From positions 310,001 through 374,000 of the forward strand of contig CAKNEZ010000013.1 in NCBI GenBank assembly GCA_930367205.1: DNA of 64,000 nt. The letters are read 5' to 3'. The first letter of the stretch is position 1, and the number at the start of each line of letters is the position of its first letter. A model generated the notes under the pieces. It had not been told where the DNA came from and did no database searches. It worked only from the letters and a program-made list of their open reading frames with translations. A program made the position numbers and the translations under genes. The stretch is from Acanthosoma haemorrhoidale (lineage: Eukaryota; Arthropoda; Insecta; Hemiptera; Acanthosomatidae). Shown one piece after another: positions 45,091 through 58,065 of this stretch.

Positions 45091-45269
45091 TTTGGAGTGT
45101 AAACCTGGCTTAGCTGTACGTCATGACGATTCGCAGAGAGACATTGCAATCGAACAGGGAGGAAAGAATGACGTTCTCGGAACGGCTAGTAGGAGCGTAG
45201 GAGGCCGGCCTATGAGCTGCCCACATACCACGGCCTATACTGGCCTCCTCACGGTCGCTAATTGTTCCT

Positions 45270-45400
45270 TCTTCTGGCTCGGGGAGGGGGCTGTACTTTA
45301 CCATCTACTCAGGATGTCATACTTCCGTCGGGTGGGGACACCGGGGAAGTATACTTCCGGCGGGGAGGAGGCTGTACTTCAGAACATACTGATTATCCCA
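45270..45400. repeat. GC-rich short repeats with GGCTGTACTT word
   Basis: Two imperfect copies of CGGGGAGG(G/A)GGCTGTACTT near 45279 and 45360, separated by TACTTCCG-containing repeats. A related word, GGGGAGCGGCCTGTACTT, occurs near 47755. They may be parts of one element's ends. Confidence 0.5.
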
Positions 45401-45424
45401 GTCAAATGGGGCCCAGAAAGGGAC

Positions 45425-45560
45425 CTCGATGGAAAGTTCTGGAAATTTTGATGGTGCTGGTTACGAACTTTAATTTTTCCAAAACTATAAAAAAAAATGC
45501 TTTTTTGCTCATAACTTGAATACCGATCATTATTCGAATAAGGTCATTTCATATTAAATT
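45425..45560. repeat. Left arm of a dispersed inverted repeat
   Basis: GGAAAGTTCTGG...ATGGTGCTG(G)TTACGAA...TTTTCC matches, in reverse complement, 47575-47660. TTTTTGCTCATAACTTGAA at 45504 matches, in reverse complement, 46690-46715. The arms bracket about 2.2 kb that includes a Jockey-like fragment. Confidence 0.45.
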
Positions 45561-46039
45561 AAACGAGAATAAAATGCCTACAATTTTGATTCTAATGATT
45601 TTTTAAATTACTAAAAAGTAGAAATTATGAGACTGAACTCTGTTTCTGCGACGATCTTTTCCTTAATACAACATTAACCCTGTAACTAACTAGCATTTGT
45701 CCTTGGGGCTGTTTTTTATTTTTTAAAATAAATTATATTAATAATATATGCATGTGTTTACGCAGCCTGAGAGGTTCAGTAGAACCTTTCCTCCTTACTA
45801 GCGTAGAAAATATGTGGCTCAAAATTGCAACTGGGTATTTAAGAATTATTATAAAAGAATAAACATGTAATCTTAACAATTGATATATATTCAAAATAAA
45901 TGGCAAAGTTAAACAAAATTTTAACTGGAAACGAATTAATATCTATGAGCAAGCTTGCCTTGAAATAGTAGAAATAACAAATTAATTCAATAATTTTTAA
46001 CATAATATTTGTTCACACTAGCGGAATCAGCAATTTCAC

Positions 46040-46170
46040 ACTCGCTTAAGCAATAATAATAAATAAATTTATTTATAATGAATAAATAAACCTATAATGA
46101 ATAAATAAATTTATAATGAATAAATAAATTTATAATGAATAAATAACTTTATAATGAATAAATAACTAAA
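46040..46170. repeat. 19-bp AT-rich minisatellite
   Basis: About six imperfect copies of AATAAATAAATTTATAATG. The third block varies (TTTATA, CCTATA, CTTTATA). Confidence 0.9.
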
Positions 46171-46840
46171 TCATACATACATAACAGCAATATGCAAGAA
46201 TTTAAATGTAAGCGTGAGCTTAATTAGATGCAACGACATTGTGCAAAATTCACCATTTAACAATCCCGAAACTATAGATCCCTCGATCGTAAAGTAATAA
46301 ACATTGAAATACCAGTCTTCTTGAAGCTCAATGCCAGTAGGTCATTTGATGACAAATCCCCGTTTGTGTGTGAAAATGTTCGTACTCACATAGAGAACTA
46401 TGCCTGCGGAGAGAAATGTCGAGCGGATTCACCCGATGTAACATCGGCGAGAGATGGAATACGACAGCCCGGTGTAGAGAGGGGGGCAAGCCGAGCCTGC
46501 AATGTTTACATTTTGGCCGGGATTAGGGCTCACAGTTTAACAACACGCCTGGTTTAACATTTTGTTTTCTTAAACAATTAAGAAGCAAATACGCAAACTT
46601 AAACTAGAGGAAATATAAATTAAATGTGCAATGAGCACGTTAAACAAAGTTTTCAAGGTAAAAATAAATCTGTGGCTTCAACAGCATGGTTTTCAAGTTA
46701 TGAGCAAAAAAAGATAAATAAGTTTGTTTTTTTGCATTTTTTTTTCCTTCTGAAAAAAAATCGAAGTGCCAAAGTTTAAATCAGCACCCTCTCTGGTACC
46801 CTTTAGATATGACTATAGCCCTGGCTTCAAAACGGAGCAC
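46171..46840. other. Intergenic, no gene recognised
   Basis: AT-rich. A moderately GC-rich stretch at 46380-46550 has an open frame of 78 codons without known motifs. The arm-like sequence TTCAAGTTATGAGCAAAAA at 46692 is part of the inverted repeat noted at 45425. Confidence 0.5.
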
Positions 46841-47450
46841 CAAACAATAAAATCATTCTTTGGACAACTGTACAGAATACTTCAAAGGACATCCCATCTC
46901 ACAAGTTATACTAAATCCAATCTGGACATACGGAATAAACCCATGGGGGACAGCAAAAAAGACAAAAATCAAGCGTATCCTTTCAATCCTTATTACGTCA
47001 GCAACAAAACCCTTCATAATGATCTCAGTATACCCTGCATTCTTGAACTCATCCCTTCCAAGTTCATAAAGTTCCATAGTAACCTATCCAACCACCCTAA
47101 TCCCCTAGCACAGTCATTGCACTGCACCACTCATTCCTATAATCCTATGAAAGACTGAAACGGCACTGGCCTCGTGACCTGCTATAAATAAGTGACAGTG
47201 GGACTCCTTGCAAAGGCTAGTTTCTCTATTCATGTCCAGAGCGTCTGTGGCTCTCGCGCTCTTAATCAGCCTCCACTGGATCGTATCCGGTGACGCGGCT
47301 GACCTAGGAGCATGGCGGACTTCCCAAGACTCCACTTCCTCCTCGCACGCGAAGGAGGTGACAACCACGTGGACTTGGGGGGCCTATGGGCTGTTTGTAA
47401 ATACTGTATGAATGAGCGAGTGAATGAAGACTCAAAATTGTATGTAACTT
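46841..47450 (+). mobile_element. Jockey-like non-LTR retrotransposon, 3' fragment
   Basis: RT C-terminal region in two frames: PIWTYGINPWGTAKKTKIKRI (46917-46979) in one, then NPYYVSNKTLHNDLSIPC and KFHSNLSNHPNPLAQSL (to about 47121) in the other, with a frameshift near 46980. This is the standard end of Jockey-clade RT proteins. A GC-richer 3' UTR follows to about 47450. No intact frame. Confidence 0.8.
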
Positions 47451-47459
47451 CACTCTGTT

Positions 47460-49470
47460 TAATTTAGTACAGGTTATTGTTAGAAAAATGCGTAGTTTTC
47501 ATGTTATGGTATAAAAACGAAATAAAGATTAATTTTTGTAGTTTTTTTACATATTTTTTTTTTGTATTTCCTGGGAAAAATTTGAGGTGGAAAATTTTAA
47601 ATTCGTAACAGCACCATAAATGAGAAAATTTGCAGATCCTCCCCAAAACTTTCCAGGTAAAATTACCATATACTAATTGTAATAATAAGTGCTATATTAT
47701 ACTGCGGGGTGAGGAGTGGGCTTTAGGGGCTTCTGAGGGCTACACTGCTCTTGGGGAGCGGCCTGTACTTTATGCTACGTTGAAAATCTAAGGAATAAGA
47801 GCACATAAAATAAACCCAAAGAGGTCTCATATTCATTGCAAACGTTCCAAATATATTTAATGTTTTAGAAGGTAGTTTTACGTGACTACATTACTAAATT
47901 GAACTAAAACCACTTTTATCAAAAACACGAGCTTTTAAGAAACTGAGTTCCCCTTCAACTAAGGCTGAAACAAATCCCTAAATTGTTTTTCATTGGCATT
48001 TTTAAATTTCATCGATTCAGTGAAATACTTAGGCTGAAAACTCAAATAGCAATTCTGGCATGAAGAAATTTCGTTATAGATATTCCTACTCAAAACTACT
48101 AGTAGTGTAGCAGTAGACAAACCTGACGAAGTTGACGACAGCATAATATAAATAAACATATATACAATACGCTTATTAAAATAAATCCGAATATTTTCAT
48201 TTACTTATATACTTATATTAACACATAGCATTTGTAGCAATCGTGAAAATGTTAGAGAGAGATGCTGTGATGAGCAGAGCGAGTCAGAGGCAAGACTATT
48301 AAGGAAGCTTTATGGACAACAGCTATTAGTCTCGGATTCCCGACTAGAATTCTCAACGAGTATTCTTTCCTACATGTCCTAGACAAAATCTTGGCATATC
48401 GTGTATTATATTGCATGGTAGAGCATGTGGTAGCAGAGGGATGTATAGAATGGTTATATGAACCATGTATGGAATGTGAATGGGACTGTTCTATACTCGT
48501 ATATAGTCGAATGGAAGAAAAATGATTTAGTTAATATTTTGGATCACTCCCTTGAAAGAGGAGACATTCACCTGACGCAGACTCTTTTAGGGCCGAAACA
48601 TTGACCGATCTGCTTACAGCAGGTCTGGGTTTTAAAAAGGCCATCATTTTTCATAAAATTCGATTCGATGACAAAAGTTAATTAATTTCATGGTTCCTTA
48701 TGGTGTGTGGCAGTTGTCAGGACATCTTGTGTAAGCTCGATCTAACATATCAAGTCTCTACAGTAATTACCAAAACAGACCGATACTAAGATGTCTTCCG
48801 GGATCGAGAAAAATGTCTTGATGACAAACAAGAAGGAGCTAACTGTCGCGAATGGATTCAAACCGTCACGTCTACGTTCTGAAAGGATTACTAAGACATT
48901 GCGTATGCTTTGAACGATTCAAAAGAATGTTGCCTGACTCAACGAGTCTCTGAGGAACTTGAACGCTATTTCTAAGAGAGCCTTACTCATCATGGCCAAA
49001 GGCATCGATGAGCTAACTAAATGCCTCCATGTTCGAGATCTGTCACAGTCTGCTCGTTGGGTTATTAGACCTGGGATCTCTCTGATGGTTCATTTTGGCA
49101 AATGACACAAGGCGAAAACGCAGTAGTCGGTATCCCTCGTTACTCCACTGTAGTCTTAGATGAGGAATATTACTAGATTTTCGTCACCAGTAGTATTTCT
49201 GTGAAGATTTCCAGTCGGGTCTTAGGTAATATTGTTTTCTGTCTGACTACCTCGAGGTTCCTGGGCACCCTGTGACTTTGTCACCTGATTTACCTGGTCT
49301 AAGCACAAATCTTTAAACCAATCGCTTTCAAATTTAATATTTTAAGTTAAATCAAGATTAATTATTTATAGACCGTTACTAAATGGAGGCATTAATTGGA
49401 ATAATAACTGTATAAAATGCCTTTTTTTTCATAGTTTCCTTATATGTATTACTTATAGTATTACATATAA
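47460..49470. other. Intergenic, no gene recognised
   Basis: Contains the right arm of the inverted repeat (47575-47660) and the GGGGAGCGGCCTGTACTT word near 47755. The stretch 48240-49280 is less AT-rich and may be an old transposon, but no frame or motif could be identified. Confidence 0.5.
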
Positions 49471-49474
49471 TACT

Positions 49475-49790
49475 TTTTTTTTTCTTTTTTTTTTCTTTTT
49501 TTTTTCTTCAAAGCCCCTTTAAACTTACAGACAATTATATACAATTATAGATCCACAAGTGAATCCATTTACAAATTATTCTGTATTTCCTGTAGCATCC
49601 CTACATTATATACAGGTTTTGTTATTTTATAGAAATTATATAATCGAATAAACAAGTATAATGATATACATTATACGTGACTTGACTAAACTGACTAATG
49701 AGGTGATGGGGCTCACCTTTTTGATCAACCTCTATAATACTTATATACTTATAACTTATGTGTATCGGATCGTGAAACGTAAAAAAAAGA
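49475..49790 (-). mobile_element. 3' UTR and tail of a non-LTR retrotransposon (family J2)
   Basis: Minus strand. The A-rich tail (T-runs at 49471-49508 on the plus strand) follows a 3' UTR that includes AGGTGAGCCCCATCACC, AACAAAACCTGTATA and GCTACAGGAAATACA. The same words occur at 54890-55060 and, inverted, at 58240-58480. At 54890 the UTR is joined to an RT fragment, which identifies the family. Confidence 0.75.
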
Positions 49791-49799
49791 ATAAGTAAG

Positions 49800-52115
49800 G
49801 AACGAAATAACACTCTTGAATGCTGGTTAAGAACTGGCTTTATTCAAATTATAATCCTCTACGTATGTATTCACAATGTTTATCAAGGTAGTTTGGAATT
49901 AGAGGCTACTCCCGTAGGTCACATCTTAACTTATATATGTGTATATACATAATATAATATATATATTGTAACATTCATGATATTTGAGAATAAAGACCAG
50001 GAACCCTTACATCTGGTAAGGGTCATTTTTTTCCCTTATACTCCTAGGAGTGGGGATGAGCTGAAAACCAGTCTTCGCACAGCCGTCGAGAAGAACGGAG
50101 TTAGCAAGCTCCCGAGTTGGCGGTTACCATACAGGAAGAGATGAGTAGAACCAACAGCAGAAAGTAACGTTGATTGGATTACAGGAAGATCATTGATTGG
50201 GTGATATTGATATTGTTTCTTATTATGGATCCATTAAAAGAAATTGAGCTCAAATTCATGTTATGTAATTAGTAGTGACTATCCTAATTTAAAAGGAATT
50301 GAATATTTTTTTATACTTTTTGTCAGTACTCTATGTTAATTATAATTATTTGTTATAACCATTTTATTTGAATATATTTCACAATTCCTAGTTTCTCAAT
50401 TTATTAATAACCACAACATTAGCCTTGAGATCGGGCGATTCAATCGGGATAAATTCCTATGTCAAAGACATAAAACAATTTGAATTAAAGATCTCATGAC
50501 GGACCTGCCAAATTAGTTAAGCTAAATTGATCAAATAAAGTAAAAAAAAGAAATGGTAAAAAATGAGGTAGGTTTCAATATATATATATGTATACTTATA
50601 CTAGTATTACTTATATACTTATTCCTTATAGTATTACGGGGAATTCATCTTCTAATAAAGATCAATAACATCATATGGCTTCTCGAAAACAAATTAAAAG
50701 GCCTCTCATTTATATTTTTTTTTCGTGGTGAAATTAAGCCAAGTTGAGGCAGCGTCAAAAAAAACATACAACAGGTTACACAAGCGTTGCAAAACATTTG
50801 CCAATCTCTAAAAATTTATTATGAATATTTTAAGATTACATATTATTAAATTAAAATAGTATTTTGATTTTTAATTGTAAACCAGTGATGAAGAGTTTAC
50901 ATGTTGTTAAGATGTAGAATTTTCATTTCTCCATAAAGTTCATCAAACTTCCTAAAGTAAGCCCTGATTGACAGGAGACAGCTAAACAGTAAAATCAGTT
51001 GTGTGAAATGTTAGTTAGTACGGATTTTATGGATTTCTGTGTTATCATAGTAATAAACCCCCATGTATACAAAATTCTTTCCAAACTCTATAAAACAATA
51101 ATAAAAGTAAAAATAATTAAAAAATTCCTGTTAGGGTAAAAAAAATACAAAATGGTTGACACGCCCTAAATAATAACCTATGTGGATTGATTATTATTTT
51201 ATTTTATATTTTTATATTTGATTGAAACTCTATTACAAACGTTTCCTATATATATTTATTAAATTAAAATAGCAAGTTGGAACAATTTTTTTAATTTTAA
51301 ATCACCTCAATTACTGATTATTGCCTTAGTAACATATAAAAAATATTCAAAATAGTAAAATAAAAAAAATAAAAAGATTTTTACAAACAATTATTTCTAA
51401 TTGAGTGTCTGTATTTTAAATAAAATATGATAAGTATGTTTCGTGGTATTATTATTTTTATTCATATTCCTCAACTATTTCATGTTGTAACATTCGAACA
51501 TATTATACTAAGTAAAACTCGTGACATAAAATAATAAATATAGTAGTATTTTGAACAAATTTTTAATTAAAAGATAAATACTGTATGAAATAGTCACACG
51601 TCAAATACATCAAACATTTTATTACCGGTTTAATTAAAATCTATTAAGTATTTTTTTAACACTAGTTAATGCCTGATGACATTTATGTTGACATAATAAT
51701 GATGAACTAAATTATATTTTTTAAATATATATATATTTAAACAAACAGTAAGACATAATACAGTGAAGAAATTGAATTGAAGATATTGAGTTTCTTAAAA
51801 ACTTCTTTAATCGTTGTGTTAATCATTGTGAAAAAAAAAAATGATTCAATAATTCATCGAAAAATACTAGCGTTTGATGTTCTTTTCAAAACTTCATTTT
51901 ATTACTGGAAATCGTCTTATCAACAAAGGAAACTCAACTAAAGCATGTAATTAAATCTATTAAAAGGTTGGGCAGACTTTAACCACCTCATTATTATCGT
52001 TTTTATTATTTGTTTTAATATCTTTGAGATTCTTTCCGGGTTATTGCTAGTTATTTATATATATATTTATTAATCCTCCCTGGCATTGTATATATTAAAA
52101 AAAAACTGATAGGCA
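49800..52115. other. Intergenic, AT-rich, no gene recognised
   Basis: Very AT-rich with short TA runs. The stretch 49969-50420, from TGTAACATTC to ACCACAACA, could be a solitary LTR but has no target duplication or partner. No supported open frame. Confidence 0.5.
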
Positions 52116-52846
52116 AATTTCGAAGAACTGTAGGATATACTTTTCCCCCACCATGGAACATACAGACAAACAAATGTAAGATGATCATCCCATGTATGAA
52201 AGTAGAGCCTCTACCTTGGGACAATAGTAATATAATTAAATTATAATTTAACTAGGTCACTTGGTGATTTTTTTTTTATGACACACGATAAGTTTAGTTT
52301 TAGTCTGATGAACTTCATTATTGAGTTTAAGAAACTTTACAAACATTAACGACCCATTGTCTGGGTTTTATATGTCCAACACGAATCATCTGACTCATTA
52401 TTCATTCATTCGGGGTTATTTGAAGTGAATGATTGCTTCTGAAAATGGCCCGCAATGTTAATGATTATTTTACACAATTACAATTTCGAAGAACTGTAGG
52501 ATATACTTATCCCCCACCATAGAACATACAGACAAACAAATGTAAGATGATCATCCCATGTATGAAAGTAGAGGCTCTACCTTGGGACAATAGTAATATA
52601 ATTAAATTATAATTTAACTAGGTCACTTGGTGATTTGTTTTTAAGACACACGATAAGTTTAGTTTTAGTCTGATGAACTTCATTATTGAGTTTAAGAAAC
52701 TTTACAAACATTAACGACCCATTGTCTGGGTTTTATATGTCCAACACGAATCATCTGACTCATTATTCATTCATTCGGGGTTATTTGAAGTGAATGATTG
52801 CTTCTGAAAATGGCCCGCAATGTTAATGATTATTTTACACAATTAC
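52116..52846. repeat. 366-bp direct tandem duplication
   Basis: Copy 1 at 52116-52481 and copy 2 at 52482-52846 are nearly identical (a few substitutions and a shorter T-run in copy 2). A third start of 7 bp (AATTTCG) at 52847 marks the junction where the sequence diverges. Confidence 0.95.
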
Positions 52847-53114
52847 AATTTCGGTGGCGTAAATTGTCAGCTCACAACCAGGATGCGTCCAATTGAATAT
52901 CGCCTTGGATGGAATTTCAGATTCCTTGCAGAACGAGATAGCAAAGAGCCATATGGTTTATTTGAAGAAGATGAGGCAAATCCTGCAGCAGACGATGGTG
53001 AGCCACAAGACGGTGGAACTTACGTTATATATATTAGCAAACAAGCGTATCTGATTCCATGGAAATCAACAAGTATTATTGTATTGCCACCAAAAAAACA
53101 AAAAACGATTATAG
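52847..53114 (+). CDS. Candidate exon of an unknown gene
   Basis: The open frame has balanced, protein-like composition (MRPIEYRLGWNFRFLAE, then an acidic stretch, then IPWKSTSIIVLPPKK). It ends at a good donor, ATTATAG|GTAATT, near 53115. It is more GC-rich than its surroundings. The upstream border is blurred by the 366-bp duplication. Not recognised; an exon of a host gene or of an old element are both possible. Confidence 0.3.
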
Positions 53115-53169
53115 GTAATTATTATACTCCAGTAATTATTTTATATAGTTTACATATGTTATGAGTGTC

Positions 53170-54660
53170 TATTCGGGAACGGTTACGTTAAATCACCTGC
53201 ATTTGCGAAGACCTTAACTGTCCGTCACAGAGTTAGTTGCTACTCGACTATGTACAGTCTCACGAACAAAGCCACAAAGGAAATGGACAAAGGGGAAAAG
53301 AAGACTAAGGAACATATAAGCATATCCTCCCTTGACTATGGTTGAGTGTGGTGTATGAGGGTCTTGGTGGGTCAAGTTAAAGCGAATCATCAATTGTTTC
53401 GTTAGATTTGTCTTAAGGACTTGTTTTCCCATCACTTTCCTTGCACAATATTTCCTCGCTTCATTCCATACTCAAACCATCAATTATCATTCTTCCTGAT
53501 TACTAATACATACAATATTCTACAGTTCAAATCCTCAGGCCACTCCCGGAACACAAGATCCCGACACTCTGACTTTTATACTCATGCCCACAAAACTGCA
53601 GCAGTAACCGAAGGTGAGCCCCATCACCTAGATTTGTATTCATAGCATTTGCCTATTAACCACAATCTGTATTGTTGAGTAACATGAACTCCTTCAAATG
53701 CATCTGTGCATAGCAGGATAAGGAGAAATTTGCAAAGTTTCTTTTAATATTTTCATTATATAACTTCATGGGGTTTAGAAAAAAAAAAAAAAAACTGCAG
53801 CAGTAACCCAAAGGTGAGCCCCATTACCTAGTCCAGTCTATCGTTTTTGTAATTCTAGCCTCCTTCAAATGCATGTTACGCTATACAGGAAAAGGAGCCA
53901 CAAATCTGTAAATTTTTTCATTTTTTGTAAACAAATTTTGAATAAAGGGGTTTTGAAATAAAACAAATGCGATCGGTCCTTCTTTGCTTACTACTCTCTG
54001 GAATTCGCTCTCTCCTAATACCCACCATCTTTACGAACTTTCAAGTACTGTCCGGACACTTAACATAAATAAAAAATTGTACTAATAAAAATATATAGGT
54101 ATGTGTATTTATGCAATGGGAATAAATAATTCATCAGCCAGTAACTATGTAAGTAGTAATCACAAATGTCAATTGATGCCAGGTCAAGAATGTATTTTTC
54201 CTTAGCACTTTGCATCAAACAACATGTTTTAAGCTATCACTAAACATTCTAAGTCAGTTAGTCGATTCCAATGTTTTATTAAAAGTCGTATAGTTGTTGT
54301 TCAGATCCAGAGGCTGCCGAAGGTTCGTGGTTTGTAAGTGAGTGACTAGTAGCTTGCTTTACTTCGTGCACTTATGTCCTAGTGATTGGCAACAGGACAG
54401 GCAATGGACAATCTTTTTTCCTTGAAGGCTTGCCTTCTTATAAGGCTTATAAAAACCGTTTTTTTTTTGTTTAGGTTTTTTAATATATATTTAGAACATA
54501 TATGGGTATGCTATGGGTAATGGGGTTAAAAAAAAAAAGCGATTCCTGTTAGCTGTGACGAGGCCTGTCCATACCCTCCATCTTCGGGGAGACGTCCCTT
54601 ACGATGTGCCTCCCGCTAAGGAGTAGCGAAGAGCAACAGTTAGTAAAGACTAATCGAGTA
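53170..54660. other. Intergenic, no gene recognised
   Basis: Holds two short copies of AGGTGAGCCCCAT(C/T)ACCTAG (53612 and 53812), related to the J2 3' UTR word. A stretch of mixed composition at 54540-54720 may be transposon 5' UTR. No supported gene. Confidence 0.5.
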
Positions 54661-54667
54661 ATAAGAC

Positions 54668-54907
54668 TCAAGGTGGGTGTAACAGGTCTGTTGTGACCGC
54701 GATAGGAGTCAGATCCGACCGAGTTTTTGTTTCTTTATTTTCGCTTCTTGTTCTATTTTTATTTATGCCTTTTCCATTTTGCTTTCTTAGTTTATTTTTT
54801 CCTCTACCTCTTCTTCTGCTTCTCTTCACCGTCGACGTATCCTCGACTTGATTCTGTCCCAGACACCCGGGCCATGGACACTCAATATTATTTATTTTTT
54901 CTTTCAT
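54668..54907 (-). pseudogene. Basic open frame next to a J2 retrotransposon tail
   Basis: A 79-codon minus-strand frame with VKRSRRRGRGKNKLRKQNGK, strongly basic, and a Cys-containing start (ECPWPGCLG). It lies immediately beyond the tail of the minus-strand J2 copy. It may be an ORF1 fragment of another element. Weak call. Confidence 0.25.
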
Positions 54908-55620
54908 AGCTCTTTTAAATTTACAGATAATTATATATAATTATAGAACCTCGGGCGAATCTATTTACAAATTATTTTTGTATTTCCTGTAGCATCACTA
55001 CACTTTTATACAGGTTTTGTTATTTTACAAAAAAGGCTCACCTTTTTGAACAAACTTAAAACTAACTTACATACTCATTCTTAACCCAACTTTTCCCCGA
55101 TAGTCTGTTGCTATCGATGTGGGAATGGTGGTGGGGTCATAGTGTTAGCTGGGTTTGTTAGATGCTGCAACGAGTCAAAAAACTTGATGTGTCTCCGGCG
55201 GATGAACTCACCCACCGACTGCACACCTCGGTTTAACCTCTCGAAAGAGGTGTGTCAAACCACTTTTCATATGTTCCCATTCTGGAAATGTTGGAGACAT
55301 TTGGCTGTAGCGTCAGCCAAGTGGGTAAATAGCGGGGCACCGTACACCAGAGCTGGTCGGAGGACACATTTATGGGTCATCAGTTTGAGACGAAGCGACA
55401 GGTTGGGTGAAGTTAGCAAGTGCGATAGCCGGTAAGACTTGCGCCGTAATTTTTCTATTTGATTACTAAAATGAGTAGAGAAATGGAGATGCCTATGTAT
55501 TTGTATACCCAGATTGAGTACATTGAGAAAGCTGGTGAGTTCTCTTGCCCTCCTATACTGTACGATTTTGGCAAGGATTTTTTCCCCTTTTGGACAGGCA
55601 CTCATTATCGCCCGGCTGAC
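54890..55620 (-). mobile_element. Non-LTR retrotransposon family J2, RT C-terminus and 3' UTR
   Basis: Minus strand: RT C-terminal region, then a 3' UTR with GGTGAGCC, GCTACAGGAAATACA and a GCTATGAAAGAAAAAAT tail. This copy ties the UTR repeats at 49475 and 58066 to an RT-coding family. Confidence 0.78.
55140..55605 (-). pseudogene. J2 reverse transcriptase C-terminal fragment
   Basis: Reads LNVLNLGIQIHRHLHFSTH, then KLMTHKCVLRPALVYGAPLF and CLQHFQN, matching the thumb and post-RT part of Jockey/CR1-type RTs. It continues in a shifted frame to FIRRRHIKFFDS. The same RRHIKFFDS word appears in the fragment at 62292. Confidence 0.78.
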
Positions 55621-55719
55621 TGATTTTACTCACTCCATCCTCCAAGGCATTTTGTTCTTTCGGGACGTGAATAACATTAAGCATCTTACGTTAGCAACTC
55701 GTGAGTTGTCTTAAAACTT

Positions 55720-58065
55720 GTTTAAATATTTGATTGGTTGGCACTGAACTCTTCCCTTGTAGTCTGCCTGGTGATAAAAATGTTACACTGAACCGACATG
55801 GTTATACATATCAGCAGTAGGACTATTAATTTTTAGAGTTTTAAGTATTTTCCCATTAGATATTGATTCAAGATGGCTATTTCTTACAAATTAAATTGTT
55901 TGGACCTGCAAACTTGAGCACGCTCAGAAAACTATGATTTAAATTAAAATACTATTTATTAAGGAAATCTAGTTTTGAAACTGTTATTTATCACCTATTG
56001 TTGTTGACATTCCGCTTCGTATTACAACGGTCCCAGATCCTCACGCTCTGCCCTCATGAGTGGGCGTCGTTTCCTATCACTTGGTCCCAGATTTCATTGA
56101 GCTTTAATATCATAAACAGAAACGTAATTTAATTTGAAATACCCTATGTATGAACTTAAGGATGAAAAACGTTAAAAAAAAAAAATTGAATTGAAAGGTT
56201 CAACGAAAATTAACATATCAGCATTGAGTGTAGTTAGAAACAAGTCGTATTCATCGCTGTAACCTCGTTTTCGAAACTGTTCACGGTTTAAAGGTAACCT
56301 GGAACTGATTGTAACGTGGGATACTGAGGCGGTACTTTTGGAGCAGGTAGGCCTGGGCAGACAGGCAGGCTGTAACGACATAAGAACTGTGACCTCCCGG
56401 AACAGGTTCCTGCATAGCAGTAACGCCTAGAGCAGCGGCAGCCTACATCGGGAGCCGATAGACTAGTGGTCTCAGGGAGGCCATTGACGTAGGCAGAATT
56501 GTGCGGGGACCGGTAGACTGCTAAAAAGAGAACACATCTCCCATGTTGCCGGATCTTCACCTCATCTTCTCCTTCTTCGTTAAGGGTAGCCACCCCTGCT
56601 TTTTGCCCCCTCTGTGGCCGCCTCTCTTATTTTTTTTCAAAGTTTCTGCGCCCCCGTTGTTCCTGGAAACGAGGCTTCTTGTCCTTTTGACGGCGGCTTG
56701 GCGAGCTACCAAAGTAGGTTGGAGGAAGTGTGGAATGTCAAATTGTTCCAGGGGGGATTTCGTCTCTTCGATATTGAGTCATCTACACCCTTTATTTCAA
56801 TTATGTACATACATAGGGTTCTTATTTATATTTCTTTAAATTAAAAAAAGTATGCTTTTACATAACTAAGAATTTTATGTAAAGCCCCTCGAACTTCATT
56901 CACATAATCCAAAATAAGTTTCTAAAGATAATATTTGACAGACGAAGGTTCACTAGAATAATTATGTTACACAGAGTATCAATTGATTATATCCTAGATA
57001 TTTCAAATGCGATAATCATACACATTATAAATATACATTTATAAATTAATCACACAAACATAAAGGTTTAAGGCATAAAATATTATGGAGAGATGTTTTT
57101 CTGTATGCATAGATTTATCTGTTAGGTTTTTATGTATATTTTCATCACTGTGTACTTTAATAAAATGCTTATTCGTAACCAAAAGTTTTTTTTGTTTTAG
57201 GACAAGATGCACTTCATATTAGCAAATGATTGTTTTTACTCTACCAATTTGGGAAATAGATCGCTTTTAATTTTGTTGTCAGTATTTATAACGAACCACA
57301 TCAATGTAGACAACACTGAATGGTGAAGTTATGGAGTCGTACTAATTTAAAAATATTTATAAAGCAAATGGTTACCGCACTTTATTATGTGGTGGAATGA
57401 TGAATTTTACTTTTGTAGCAGACTTAACTGTTTAGAATTAATTGCTCAATCCAGATTAATATTTGAAGAAGGAAAGTTTGTAATGAGGTCCTTACTGGGA
57501 GTGTGAAAACGCGATGGAGGGGCTATGAAGACACTGATCCACCTTGTGGACTCACCAAAAGGCGAAAGATGAAACGGTTTGGACTTATACAACCTGGTAA
57601 AACCAAAATCGTTGGCAAGGAACAATGAGTTTTTTTGAAAATATACACATCTTCCAGAACCAAGGAAGCTAGACAGACAGACACGCATGTGAAAAAAAAA
57701 ATTGTGAGTTTATTAATAAATTGATTATAGTTCCATAAATACCATATTTTTTTTTATTTAACTGTACCCCCATGTTTACCATTTGAATAAATTATCAATA
57801 AAGTAAAAATGTAGGATTTAAATTTGTGTCTCCTCATCTCATTTTTAGTCCTAAGCTAACACAGTAAACTTCCCTGTTTATTGCAGAAGTGAGGTTATCT
57901 GTTTAAGGCATAAAATACCTTAATTATACATCTCTATAAACTCTATATCATAATGTAATTATATTTAATGGAGCTTTTGTGTAGTCGTTAATTATATCTC
58001 AGGATTTAACTCCTGTATAATTACTACATTATAATGATACATAATAGTAGTTTTTTTTTTCCTTA
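55720..58065. other. Intergenic, no gene recognised
   Basis: Mostly AT-rich. A GC-richer island at 56290-56760 has overlapping frames on both strands without known motifs. Nothing supports a gene. Confidence 0.5.

Noticed and set aside
49969..50420. Solitary LTR beginning TGTAACATTC and ending ACAACA
   Set aside because: No target-site duplication, no partner LTR and no known match, so it is only mentioned in the gap entry.
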